A DNA stretch of 64,000 nt, from the NCBI GenBank assembly GCA_024516155.1, contig JAJJXM010000004.1, positions 1,302,001 through 1,366,000 of the forward strand, read 5' to 3'. Each line of letters starts with the position of its first letter. The first letter of the stretch is position 1. The translations under genes were made by a program, and so were the position numbers. The DNA is from Pyronema omphalodes. Its lineage: Eukaryota; Ascomycota; Pezizomycetes; Pezizales; Pyronemataceae. The notes under the pieces are model-generated. The model worked only from the letters and a program-made list of their open reading frames with translations, did not search any database and was not told where the DNA came from. Shown here piece by piece: positions 45,779-57,229 of the stretch.

Positions 45779-47425
45779 ATGAGGATAATTATGATCGGAC
45801 CATGCTCCAAGGAGTTGCCATATCGGTCAGGATTGGAATGAAGCAGTACCAGCTAGTCACATGTACAGAGAGATACCACTACCAATGCAAAGCACTGTTC
45901 ACCAATTCGTTCCTGAAGCCACTGGCGGGCTTAACCCTAAATTGAAGGACGAACTTAATGTCCTTTGGATTTCCACGATGTTGTGACCCAGTATGATGAT
46001 GCTTGTTTGTGTTTGTTTACCGAAGCTCGCGAAAGACCGAGGGGCATGAAACTCGGAATTCCCCTTTGCAAACCGCGGTTTCCCTGCTTGTTACTTATCA
46101 CAGGGTCGTTGATTCCCCATACATATTTCATATTTGCCCATAGTAGGCTCATGTCCAGGTTCCCGGGGAGCGTTACTTCCCGGTCTAATATAGGGTTTGG
46201 GCACCATTCTGGATTTACTCAAAGTTGCCCAGACACTCGCCTGCATACTTGCATGTCGCATGCTACGTACCGTGGCCATCGCATGTATGTAGGCATGTTA
46301 ACTTTACCAAGAGCTTTGTAACATCATTTCGCTCCCAGCTCCGCCTTCATCGTATTTTCATGTTCCTGACTCCTAGAATTACCCGTCTCATCATTGTCAC
46401 CCCTCCCCCTATCTCCCTGCTTCGCCGACGCGCCATAAAGCGAAAAATAGAGTACTGCTAGGGAAGCAAAACATCATCCACCCGCTGTCTGCCGCCCCCC
46501 AGTACGGACGTAACGTCTCAGCGCGGGGGCCATATTGTTTTTTTTTCTCTCTCGATCGCATCTAAAGGACATTGAACTGGTTAGTCGTCTTGCCATGCTT
46601 GGCACGAGCTTAGCTGTGTTATTGGCCTGCATTGTCAGCTTTCTCTCTCTATCAATCAATTATACAGTCCTCCATCTCCACTCCGCCTCTCTTTATTTCC
46701 TGAGATGCCGTTTAACAAAGAACAATAAGACCTGTATCCGCACGGTCATAATACGCAGGTGTCCTGGTTTACTTTTCTTTCATCATTCCTCTCCCCTCTC
46801 CGCCTCTCTCTGGACGCTTAACTCCAACGCCCAGCGCTAATAATTGCGTTGTCTTCCCCAACTTCGCAGCTGATTGGATGATTCGCCGTTGGTTCACGCA
46901 CGTCCTGAAACGCCTGACCCTCGCTTCTCCTCTTTGCCAGGGTCCCAGAAGCTAGGATTAATTACTCCAGCATGCTAGTTCAGCTAGCCCCCGTACACAC
47001 CACCGCGGGATCGTGTGAACAGAAACTAGTTGAAAGGGACCTAAGGGAGGGAGGAGAGAGCAGCAAAGCCAAAGGCAACCAAAATCCCAAAACCCCCCAA
47101 ACACCCCCCTCTATCTCCAATAGTCCGTGTCCGGTTTTTGAAAGTCCAGTCCCGTCCGGCCAGGCTACTGCTACGAAGTGTACCCCCTTGCTGTTGCTAT
47201 CTATTGCGCCTCTGAGAAAGTTACAACAATTCTAAGGAAGGATCACTCTTTTCTTTCTTACTCACTTTCTTTCCCCCCACCACCACCACCACCACACAAA
47301 GCATAATCCACCGAAGCAATAGATCTCCACCTCCTGACGACAAAACCCCCATCGATACCGCAAGGCATCACAACGCAGCAACCTCATCGCCGACGCCGTA
47401 ACTCGCTATTCGATTCGCCGCCTTG
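45779..47425. other. Intergenic and probable leader of the CRIB gene
   Basis: The right part (46350-47425) is pyrimidine-rich with CT and CACCAC runs, typical of a long fungal 5' leader. An 87-codon ORF at 46972-47235 begins with ATG in this leader and could be an upstream ORF. No other gene. Confidence 0.5.
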
Positions 47426-48640
47426 ATGGATCCTCTCACGACTTCCGCCGCCCTTGTGGGGCTTCTATCATCCCTCTCCAAAACCCTCCGCCACCTCTCC
47501 AGCTTTAGTAGCCTACCAGTTCTAGGACAATCCCTACAGAATGAAGCACTTTCTCTCACAACATCAATAGCATTATTAAATAACTTTATCAAGCAACCTG
47601 TTACAAGAATGTCTATGACTACTGTTGAACAGTTTGTTACTGTTTTGACGCATTTAATTTTGGCGGTCGGAGAACTTGAAGAAGGAGTGGATTTGGTGAA
47701 GGTAGCGCAGAGACCGGGAACACAGGAGAGACCGATGTCAGCGGAGGAAATTGGAGGATGGAATAGAGAAATGTGGGAGAAAAAGGAGGGAGACATGAGG
47801 GGATTGTATGAGGATTTACAGAGGATTAGGGGGTGTTGGGAGGTCATGATGGCGGGGTGGGGAAGGTATGTTATTTTTTTCTATGCCGCATCTCGCAAAT
47901 CTGCTGCCCCTTATTTAGCGATTCATAAAATTATGACAAGAATCTTGCGGGGCCATAGAAAGAAAGTTCATATCGCTAACTGGCGATAAATAAACAGCAA
48001 ATCAAATTCCGAAGCCATGCAAACACAAGAAGAGATTATCAGCCTTATTAGCGAAATCACAACCCACGGTGCCCGACGCAGCAGCAACATCTGCTCAACA
48101 AAGCATTTATCAGTCGATACTAAATCGCTACGACGAACCAGCATTTTATCTCGTGGAAAGCGAGGCTCCGTAGTTTCTCTTAACGAAGTTCGGGATATTG
48201 CGGCAATTCAACTCCCTCTTTACGCTGCGGATATTTACAACTCAACGCAATACACTTCGTCCTCTGCATCCAACAGTAACAGCCGACCTAAGCGAAATCG
48301 ACGAATGACCTGGTCAGCGAGTCGGGGAATTTCATTGGTGACGATGATTACAGCACTCTGGAGACCGCCACAGCAGAGCAAGACAGTTATGACGATTGGA
48401 GAACCGTACAATATGAAGCATACTACTCATATTGGCATTGATCCCGAGAATGGCAAGATGCAGGTGTTGGGGCAAGAGGTGTGTACCGTATCCCATTCTG
48501 TATCCCCCTGTCACTCCCGTGTCTCCCAGCAATTCTTAGCGAGCTATGATACCCTGTGGGATACCCCCCGCTACGCTGCGCTGCCGTCCGATGTTTCCCT
48601 TTTGGGTTGTTTGGCTTTTTCTCCCCCCACAAAAAACTAG
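47426..48640 (+). CDS. CRIB-motif (Cdc42/Rac-binding) protein
   Basis: Exon 1 is 47426-47865, followed by a 132-nt intron (47866-47997, GTATGT, CTAAC, ACAG) that splices AG|C. Exon 2 runs from 47998. Residues 1-150 are helical: MDPLTTSAALVGLLSSLSKT, Leu-rich, resembling the N-terminal helical bundles found on many fungal signalling proteins. A basic Ser-rich linker follows (residues 170-270). At about residues 284-306 the sequence IGEPYNMKHTTHIGIDPENG matches the CRIB consensus (I-S-x-P, H-x-x-H-x-G). Such motifs bind GTP-loaded Cdc42 or Rac. No kinase domain follows, so it may be an effector or scaffold in polarity rather than a PAK. The 3' end is unresolved: the frame continues to 48640, but a donor right after the motif (48479, GTGTGT) suggests another splice. 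Confidence 0.72.
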
Positions 48641-51600
48641 AGAATTAGACGCTAACCCCGCACAAGAGTCCGGAGACTATGATTGTGCAGCGAATCGGGT
48701 GGATGAACTAGAGCCTCGTGTTCTTGCTCTTCGGCTTCGGCGATTTCGGCGACTCGCAGGAATCAAACGATTCCTTTGTCCCTATCTCTCGGCCACATCA
48801 TATTTTCTCTTATAATTCTTAATGGTAATCATTTGACAATATTTTTGTCTCACCAACAAAAAAAAGGGTAAAAAGAAACTCATACCGGATTTATGAGTAT
48901 TTCTTTTTACGATTTTTCCCTCATCTTTTATTTCTTTATACGGTGCATATTTAGCGGACAGGTTTGGGGGTATTATCTTTTTTCCAACTTTTGCAATCAA
49001 GCGTTCGTTTTTTGGTATCGAGTTTTCTTTTCCTTTTTTGTTGTGGATACTTATTTGGGTTTTCCTTTGTCTTGGGTGGTGCTTTGTGTTTTTGTCGTTA
49101 TTATTCCTGTATCTTCATATATTTGTCCTGTCATCTATTTTTCCTACTCGTTACTACCTTTCCTATGTACACTTTTCCTTAGCGTTATAATTCGGGATCG
49201 GAAAATTTTCTTGCAAGTCATCATCAAACATACTTTTCACACTCATTAATTTTCCCCATCCCAACTCCTCCTACTAAGCACTCTTTTCTGGCAATGTTGC
49301 ACATAGCGCGGCGGTTTTTTTTTTGGTGGTCTTTGTTTTTCCTTTTGTTAACATGGCGCGTTTGATTTTATTTCATTTTTTATTTTCTTTTTTTGTTGTG
49401 AGATATTTATCGCTAAAAACAAAGCGAAACATAACTGGTTTAAGTGGGTTTTTTTTTTTTTTTTTTTTTTTTTTGTCGCAGCTCACACAAATTCCTGAGA
49501 AATCATATCCATCATATCCAGATGATACATATGATATGTAGAAAATGTAAAATCTGAAAGAGAAAGAGAAAGATCACGGTGTCTTTAGGAAACCCATACC
49601 ACGAGCCAGAGCTACATCATACATACCCAGAGCTCTACAGACTACCAGCAAAACGTTGTTGATGTTGTATAGGTGTCCCGAAGTTCAAATGAACTTTTTT
49701 TGAGTCTAGATGTTTTTGTTTGGTTTCTCCGTGTGCTAAAGATGCTGCTTAACGATGTTTGATGAAGTTTGGAAGGTGGATAACAGGGAATATCCCAAGT
49801 CTGATTTGATCCGACTCGGCTGGTCGCTGGAGCCTGGATGGTGGTGGTGGTGGTGTATGGTGGTGGTGATTCAACGAAGCCAACGAACGGCGGGTATGTA
49901 GGTTACGTTTAGCGGAAGGAAAGTAGTAAACTATAGGCTTAGTTCCCCACCAAGTAATTCAACTAGCATACATAGCACCCACCACCGGTCCATCACTAAG
50001 CCTCACCGTTGAAGTTTCTCGTTGGTTGCATGGAGCTCGATCGCAGGGAGCTCGTTTCCTCCCCGAAGTGTCGATGATGATGTAGTAGGCTGTAGCTACC
50101 ATACCACCACACCATAAGAAGATAACGGACGTGGGAATGATGCATCATAGCTAGACACAGACGGTATCGGACTATGTATCGACATGATCATCCTCAGCGC
50201 TCCTCAGGCCCTCAACCCCTCAGCGCCTATGGTGGGATGCATCAATCACCATGGAACGTCAGTGGTCACAGCCAGAGAGCGAAGCTCGAACTACTCGGTC
50301 ACCCTAAACTAAAGTAGGTCGGTGTGGTCTCGGAGACATAGGAGTAGGAAGTGGGATCGGATGGAGGGAAGTGATCATTAGCTATTGAAGCGTATGGACT
50401 TGGTGCCCATGGTGGTGTAAATCCACCGGGCACTGACGTATACATTTGTTACATGTACATTCCTTCGATGATGATCGTCGATATCTTGACTGTTGGTATT
50501 TATCATAATATCATGAAACCATTAATACATAGTATATCGCAATTGCAATACCAATTTTTTGAACTGAAATACTGAATAATGAACAATAGATTAAGTAATA
50601 CAGCACCATAGCACAATGTTGAGGATGTCTAAAGGAATCTACAATCCGATATGTATTTGTTTGTTTGTTTGTTTGGGTAGATCATACTGTGGATGAATGT
50701 TGTCAAGGAAATAAGTAAAAACCCTGGAATATGAAATGATCATCATAGGGCTTCGGAATATTTTCTTCCGGTGCTTCGGATCGGCTGATTGGTTGGCTGG
50801 CTGACTGGGTTATTGACTTGCTGACTTGCTGACTTGCTGACTGACTGACTGACTGACTGGTTGGATTACCGGGTTTGCTAGGTTTACATATGCCTACCAT
50901 ACATACAGTACATACAAGTTTCTGTCTCTGGCTCTAGCCCTAGGTCTCTGGTAGTTTGAGCCTTGGTTAAGTAACGTGCTACAAGTTACAACTTACCGCC
51001 GTGAAATCCTTTGGCTCCTTCGATTCTCTGGGCTCTCTGGGCTCCCTGGACTCTCTTCCCAGGTCAGCAGTCATGGATACGGGATGCAGGAAGCGTAAGC
51101 GGCTGCGGCTCGCAAAACTTGTCAGGGCAGGGCTTACCAGAGTTATGCGGGCTATCAAGATTCAAGACGAGACAAGACGTCGTTGGACGAGACGAGACGA
51201 GACAGGAGTATATGTAGGATGGATGCACTGCACTGCGCCGTAGATCCCCGCACTTAAGTCTGGAGTCTGGGCGATTGTATTATTTCATGATTATGATGAT
51301 TGGAAATGCTTATTGCTTGGTATGTTTATCTTTATCTGCATATTTATCATCAAGTCACTGTAGTAGACACGGCGAGGATGGAATGAAGTAAGTCAACAGG
51401 GAGGGAGGGATGTATGGGAAAAGTGTTAGGGCTTAGAAATGGCTTGTTAGAATGCGGGAATAAACAAATAAGAATTTGGGAATATGAATGAAGCCTTTTT
51501 TCGGTACCGGGAATTTGTAAGTTTATTCTAGGCTGGGTCATCAACTGTGGTATAGCAGCTATAGCTCCATACCATGCCTGTATTCTGTGACGTTTCAACC

Positions 51601-52380
51601 TTTCAAAATTGAGATTTTGAGTTAGATATTTAGGTATTTCGATTATTATTATGATTCCCTGCAGAGTCCACATAGATTTGATTTTCCTTTCACGAGATTA
51701 TTTCCTCCTGTAAAACGTGCCCATAAAAAAGTCAACTAGTTATTAAATTTGTTAGACCCATACACACCACATAAGGTGTAGGATACAGGCACTCACCGAA
51801 GAACCTGAGAACCAATCATTCAAAGTATATTAGGTTTAGAAGCGAAAAAAAAAACGCGCACATGGGTGCAATAGTGCATTGATCGTATCCACGAGCGATA
51901 ACGATTCCCGAACCACCGGACTCCTCCTAGCCCCCCCCCCCCCCCCTCCGAGCTCCCCGGAAGCCCACGTGCATGTCAAAAGCTCTCGGGATCAAATCAA
52001 GGGCCAAACCCTTACCGGCTTGCTAGAAATCGTGGCAGGCCACGTGAAGACAGAGAGGGAAGGTATGCCAAGACTTTGGAGCACGTGGGAAACGTTTTTT
52101 TGCGGCGTGTGAGGTTGGGGGTGGAAATGATTTGCGGATCGCCTGGTAGGAAGGAAGTTGGTGGTAAAAGTTGAAGTGCTGTTGGTTAGGGGATTTCCGA
52201 GTACGATTTGGGGAATAAAGAGGAAATTGATTGAAGATTCTCTGAGAGGTTGTGTTGAGAGGAATTATTGATGAGTTCGGATGAAGTGAAAGGGTTTGCC
52301 AAGACTTTGGGATTTTGTCGGTCACTCGAAGTTATGGATTCCTGACATCTCGTTTTTGTTATTGTACTCTCCAATAGGCA
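48641..52380. other. Gene-poor stretch with homopolymers
   Basis: It opens with T-rich sequence likely to be the 3' flank of the CRIB gene (48830-49550, including T26 at 49449-49474). Other contents are GGTGGT near 49840, TTTG near 50655, GACTTGCT and GACT near 50815-50860, and C16 at 51931-51946. A short exon-like frame at 48649-48815 might belong to the CRIB gene. No independent gene. Confidence 0.5.
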
Positions 52381-52665
52381 CCCTGCATCCCCCTTGAATC
52401 ATGGTACGGTTACCAGGTGGTCGCTCAAAAACAATGGGAATTTCAATTGTCTCTGTGGTAGAACACCAATCTTATTTGTACACCGCCGTGAGAATTGTCT
52501 CCTCAGTGTTAGCTCTTTGGACCGTAGTCGACGACGATCGAACACAGTCGACTATGAACGGCAGCCGACTACAGTCTGTTGCAGTCCAAGATGCTGGACG
52601 GCCCGGCCCGGCTAGTCCCATTCCAGCCCCGGACTGCACCGGACGGACCATGGAGAACACTGCAC
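52381..52665 (+). mobile_element. Dispersed repeat, second subfamily, copy 1
   Basis: Aligns along its length with 55441-55712: CCAGGTGGTCGCTCAAA/CTAGGTGGTGGCTAAA, TAGAACACC, CTCTTTGGACC/GGGCCACAG, CCGACTACAG and GGACGGACCATGG.GAA. Non-coding. The right end is similar to that of the 11565 family, so the two subfamilies may share termini. Confidence 0.65.
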
Positions 52666-54340
52666 ATGACAGAAATCTAATTTTACACAAGCTCATCATT
52701 CACCATGCTGCCTAGATATCTCTAAAACCCCGATTGACCCCAGCACAGTTAGGTACTCATCGTCATACAAACTCATCGCTATGGATATCACCTGTGCCAT
52801 TGTCGTAAGCACATCGCCATTGCATGCTTCACTGTGTTTTGTCCTCGAATTGAGGGCCATCGCCTTGAAGGTAGCTCTATGTTCTTGTTTCGGCATCTTT
52901 TTCAGGTAGTTAGTTTTGACTCTCTACTTTCTGATGGAGCTCCGTAGATGGAGCTCCTTCAATGTCCATTGTAGTATCGTCAGTTGAGCTTGTTTCTCCG
53001 AGCAGCCTTTTCCGTATTCCAGGTGCTTTAGATCTGATGGTTTTAGCTCTATAGTGTTAAACTTAATCATATAGAGCAATGGGAAACGTCTGTCTTTTGC
53101 TGTCCACAGTTTTTGCGTGTGTATTTGGTATCATCGTATACACTTTTCAAGCCGATCCATCAATCTTGTTGTGTTTTCTTGCTTCTATTCTTTTGTAACG
53201 CCCAGATAGAAAAATATCTGTTTTGTAATCAGAGACAACTAATTCCAGTAGATGTTATACCTGTTCTTCGCCCGGTATAACCGTACAAGTCTAAATACAT
53301 ATTTTCGGACCACAATGAGACAAAGTGCTATTTGCTATAAGCATATTTCTGCCAATTGAGCCATGAGTGCTTACTCCAATCTTTGGATAGGAAAAGACTC
53401 GGCTTACACCACGGCAGCCAGAATAAAGTGAGATTTCATCGCTCAACTATGGAAAAGCATAGATCACAGGAAACTCAGAGAGTTGTACTTTCTGATAAAG
53501 TGGCGGCGCATCGGTGTGCTCAGTACTGGATAAGCTACAGGAATGTGTGCTCAGAAAATGGACACAACAGGTCAAGAAACGAATAATCTTCAATCTAAAG
53601 CGCTTCATTCCCAAAACGTTCAGTGCTGTTAACGAAACTACAATTGGTTTTACTTCAAGTAATGGAAAAAATGGTTTTTGTGGAATATAGCCTCCTATGC
53701 GAGTGATTTTACAATATGTGGTGCATGGATGTGGAAACAAGCGGTGTCTGGAATTTACCACATGTGTTTCTATTCTTTGAGTGAGGGTATGATTTCTTTC
53801 ATCCTGATGGCTTTAACAAACACCAATAACCAAAGAGTTTCATGCGTTTGTGAAAGTGTGTAGTGCTTGAAAATTTTAGGATTCTGATGATGGAGATTTT
53901 GGTGCGGCGAGTGAGTTTTCATGATAACCAATGGCCATTCAAAATGCGATGAACGATTATAGAGAAAGAACTAGAGGTTCATGCTGAATCACATCTAAGC
54001 TCTAAATGACATCCCTGTCTTGTCTTTCGATGAACTAATGAACTAATGATTATTCCGTACACCGAATGAATGCTTTGCGCACATCAAGCCAAGTTTTCAA
54101 AAACACTTTTAATCAGGCTAAGCATACTTTGATTCGCGAATATATACTCTCATCCTAGATTTTTGACACAGAGTGCACTTTAATTATAGTACAATGTCCG
54201 CACCAACCGTCGCAAAAGTGATAAAATAACGATGCTTCAGTCAGACGACTACAGCAATAATTATTGACGGCATGGTCATACACAGTTAATCACTCGGTTG
54301 TACTCATACATTATCACGCAGAAAAATTGTAGAGGGTAAC

Positions 54341-54665
54341 CCCAGTAGTTTAGTAATATGTAGTATAAACCCTATGTCTTAATATACTGATACAAATCCC
54401 TGTAACTTTGAATAAAAGGAAAAACAGGGTTGAGTCCTGGTTTCGCGCCCACTAGTGTCACTTGAGAAGACGGGTTTGCCCTCAATGGAAGTTTACCCTA
54501 TGCTTAGGAGAAGCAATTACGTTTACTTGATCTATGCCTTCTTAGTTTTAGAAGATTGTAGGAGTGTGTGTGGGAAAACGGAGTTTTAAGAGTAGGAGGT
54601 CTCACGAGGTAACTCAGACTACGAGGATGGGATTCGTCTTGGATATGTCCTGCGTAGGCCATTCA
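54341..54665 (+). mobile_element. Degenerate SINE copy
   Basis: Same order of blocks as the intact SINE: CCCCAGTAGTTTAGTAATA (A-box region), GGGTTGAGTCCTGG (B-box region), GGGTTTGCCCTCA, GGAAGTTTACCC, TGATCTATGCCTTCTTAG, GTCTCACGAGG and TGCGTAGGCC. Most differences are transitions (C to T, G to A), consistent with old age or repeat-induced mutation. About 50 extra bases lie between the boxes. The end is not resolved. Confidence 0.7.
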
Positions 54666-54707
54666 GGACTCGGTCGGTATATAATGAAATACTCGTGCCT
54701 ACTTATA

Positions 54708-54905
54708 GCCAAGTACGTGTCCTGTTCTTGATTGTTACAGTGCACATTGTTTTTTGAAACAAAGTTTCGTACTGGACCAATCGACAAAAAGATAATATTA
54801 AAAGGTTTCAAACATCCATACGACGGCGGTCGCATATGAGCGTTCTGTCATCACCAAGACATCAGTTCTCAAGCTCAACTAGCATATAAAATACCCACTA
54901 ATCAA
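54708..54905 (+). repeat. 200-bp dispersed repeat, copy 1
   Basis: Matches 63702-63905. Shared: TAGCCAAGTAC, TTACAGTGC, GAAACAAAG, CCAATCGAC, CATACGACGG, TATGAGCGTTCT, TCATCACCAAG and TTCTCAAGCTCAACT. The central CATACGACGG...CG.ATATG part can form a short hairpin in both copies. Non-coding and of unknown type. Confidence 0.75.
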
Positions 54906-54917
54906 GAAACCACTCAA

Positions 54918-55062
54918 AAAGTATTCCCCATGGTCCATCTCAGACTGTGAACTGCAATCCACGGACTGCATAGTCCAATCCAGTCGGTAGTGCCGACAGA
55001 CTACAGCGACGTGGTCTATTCCTATCCGACGGGGCAGTTGACTGCGGACTGGGAGGCTAAGG
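54918..55062 (-). mobile_element. Dispersed repeat, second subfamily, partial copy 3
   Basis: Reverse complement ends GAGATGGACCATGGGGAATAC and contains CTGTAGTCTGTCGGCACTACC, corresponding to the right half of 52381-52665. Confidence 0.5.
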
Positions 55063-55440
55063 GATGAGGTTAATATGCGAGGTTGAGTCTGCTTGGATTG
55101 AGAAAAACTAAGCTTTCTTTGTACAGATCTACCTGAATATTTCTCCAACATGAACAACTCCGCAAAAAAAGACCGACACCCCGCTTTCGATCGCCGGTGA
55201 CACCTCAGTTGGCTTATTATTCAGGCTTTTCCCCAGATTTTAGAGCTTGATTAAATGATAGACGCTCGACAAAAGGTGGCAATAGAGAGAAGAAAGTATG
55301 ATCCTGGAGCACATTAGTAATTATCGTCATACAAAGTGTTAGATATCAGCTGAAAAAAACATTATGAGAGTCTTAATGTTGTTATTGCAGAACGTAGATT
55401 TCTGATTTATTCAGAAATATCAATAACTTCTGGTAAACAA

Positions 55441-55712
55441 CCTACACCCTCCTGCATCACGATACCAGATACTAGGTGGTGGCTAAAGAATAATGTAAAT
55501 TCAATAATTCTTCATTATAGAACACCGGTTCATCTGTGCACACCTACGCAAATTGTCCGTTTGCTTTTCGCTCTTTGGGCCACAGCCGACAGTAAATTTC
55601 GCAGTCGGTTATAGCCTATAGTACGAGATGCCGGACGAACCATCGATATGTGGTTCAGTTCCATGCGAACCCTGGACTGGACCGTACGGAACGTGGGGAA
55701 TACTACACTTCC
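55441..55712 (+). mobile_element. Dispersed repeat, second subfamily, copy 2
   Basis: See copy at 52381. Order of shared blocks is the same and spacing is similar; ends ACCGTACGGAACGTGGGGAA. Confidence 0.65.
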
Positions 55713-56045
55713 ATACCAATTGTCTTTTTCAAAACAAAACCTCACTCTGAATTTGAGGTTAATTTTTGGAAACTGTAGATGCTATATCATAGGTTGTCAC
55801 TCGTTTTATCCTGGTTCAAATGCGTCTGAAGCTTTTGCTTGATTTGATTTCTGTTAAAAGGAGGGTATATTCTTAGTGCTAACATATGATACGAGGAATA
55901 TGAGTGCTGTTAGTAGAATTGTGTGGGATAGAGAGAGGCTACGAGTGAGTTTGAATAAGAAACTGAGGGTACAGGCGGTGATCACTGATGCGAGAAAAGG
56001 GTTATGCAGATAAGTGAGAAAGCAAGTGAGAGATTGATTTGATTG

Positions 56046-56430
56046 AATTTAATTTTGATCGTACTCCGTTCGAGGCCTTTTGAAACTTATATAGAACAAA
56101 AGAAAGCTAAACATTCTGTCCTCGTGTCCGAAACCACCTAATTTTCTGAATTTTAAATTTTAATCATACAACGATCGAGGCCTCTAAGGCCTATGCGGGA
56201 GAAACCAACGCGGAACAACCAAACCCTGTGCTCGAGGCCGGAGCCTCCTAATGAGGCACCCCAATCTCCGTGGACGGGGTGGCGCAGATGGGTTCGGCGC
56301 AGCGAGTGAGAGCTGGTGTAGTGCAGCGGTGCTGAGTGCCGGCTTTTGCTGATGCATCCGAAACCACCTAATGAGGCGCCCTTATCTCCTACTCCCAAGA
56401 AGACTGGGTGCGAGCTTATGATGCGATTAT
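56046..56430 (-). mobile_element. SINE 3' half interrupted by a second SINE
   Basis: On the minus strand the outer copy reads, from about 56430 down to 56373: GTAGGAGATAAGGGCGCCTC then ATTAGGTGGTTTCGGA. It resumes from 56126 down to 56046 with GAGGACAGAATG, AGGCCTCGAACGG and an ATC/AAATT tail. These are the body and tail of the 39920 SINE. Its first half is missing or unrecognisable. Confidence 0.75.
56143..56356 (-). mobile_element. Inner SINE with perfect 16-bp target duplication
   Basis: A 214-bp insertion is flanked by TCCGAAACCACCTAAT at 56127-56142 and 56357-56372. On the minus strand its 3' part is SINE body (GTGCCTCATTAGGAGGCTCC, GCATAGGCCTTAGAGGCCTC) with tail GTATGATTAAAATTTAAAAT. 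Its first about 90 bases (CATCAGCAAAAGCCGG...GTCCACGGAGATT) do not match the head of the 39920 element, so the two copies have different 5' parts. Confidence 0.82.
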
Positions 56431-56645
56431 GCATTTGATGATCTATATCGAGTGAGACATAGTGATTTCATAGTGATGAAGGGAAGAACTTGAAAGTGTG
56501 GGTTGAGGTGATGTAGATGAGATTTGACCGGTATGATAGGAAATATATTTGAAGATTCAATGCCCAGAGTAACGTTGCTACGCTGAAATACTTGGCGTTT
56601 CTCAGACTTGTGTTCTGCGGTTATAACCCCATATGGCCCAACGAT

Positions 56646-56862
56646 ATTTGATTTGATTTTCTTGAACGTTGCCTGCCAACCTTAAGGTTATGACTTATGA
56701 TACATTCTGAATATATTTTGAGGCTCTAAATGTTACCTTAGAGTCTTGCTGGGATTCGCCCCAGAGCGCACTTCATTTCTTGGGCCTGTTGCCTGCCACC
56801 TCTCTTCTTCCTGCTGGCTTTCATTCTCGTTATTACATTTTGGAACCCTGTTTGCTCTTTTC
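56646..56862 (-). mobile_element. Retroposon copy B
   Basis: Homologous to copies A (28561) and C (16091). On the minus strand the tail is GAAAATCAAATCAAATAT. The four-cysteine pattern is damaged (CALWGES in place of CxxC, and the second pair lost), so this copy is decayed. CT-rich sequence at 56870-57150 follows and is simple repeat, not coding. Confidence 0.65.
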
Positions 56863-57229
56863 CCACTGGTCACTCTCAATCTGTCACTCTAAATCCGTCG
56901 TTCTCAACTCACCACTCTCACCTCGCCTAGCTCTCTCACCTCACCTCGCCTCTACTCTCCTCTCTTCTCCCCTGCTCTCCTTTTCTCTTCTCACCACTTC
57001 TCCTCTCTCTTCTCTGCTCCTTTTCACTCATCTCCGCTCCTCTTCTCTTCTTTTCAGACTTCTCCCCTCGCCTCTCTTCAGTTTTCATCTCATCCTCTCC
57101 TCTTCTTCCTCTCTTCGGCTTTTCTCGCTCGATACTCATTTCTCACTTTTGCTGTCCGATAGGCACGCACCGATTATACATGACATCTCTGTTACATAAT
57201 TATCTCCCTAGAACCCAGATTTTGGAACT

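Noticed and set aside
54708..54905. 5S rRNA-derived origin of the 200-bp repeat
   Set aside because: Only CATACGAC resembles the start of 5S rRNA; the remaining sequence does not follow 5S structure.
56780..57199. 139-codon plus-strand ORF, Ser/Leu-rich
   Set aside because: CT-rich simple sequence downstream of a decayed retroposon; no start or motif support.
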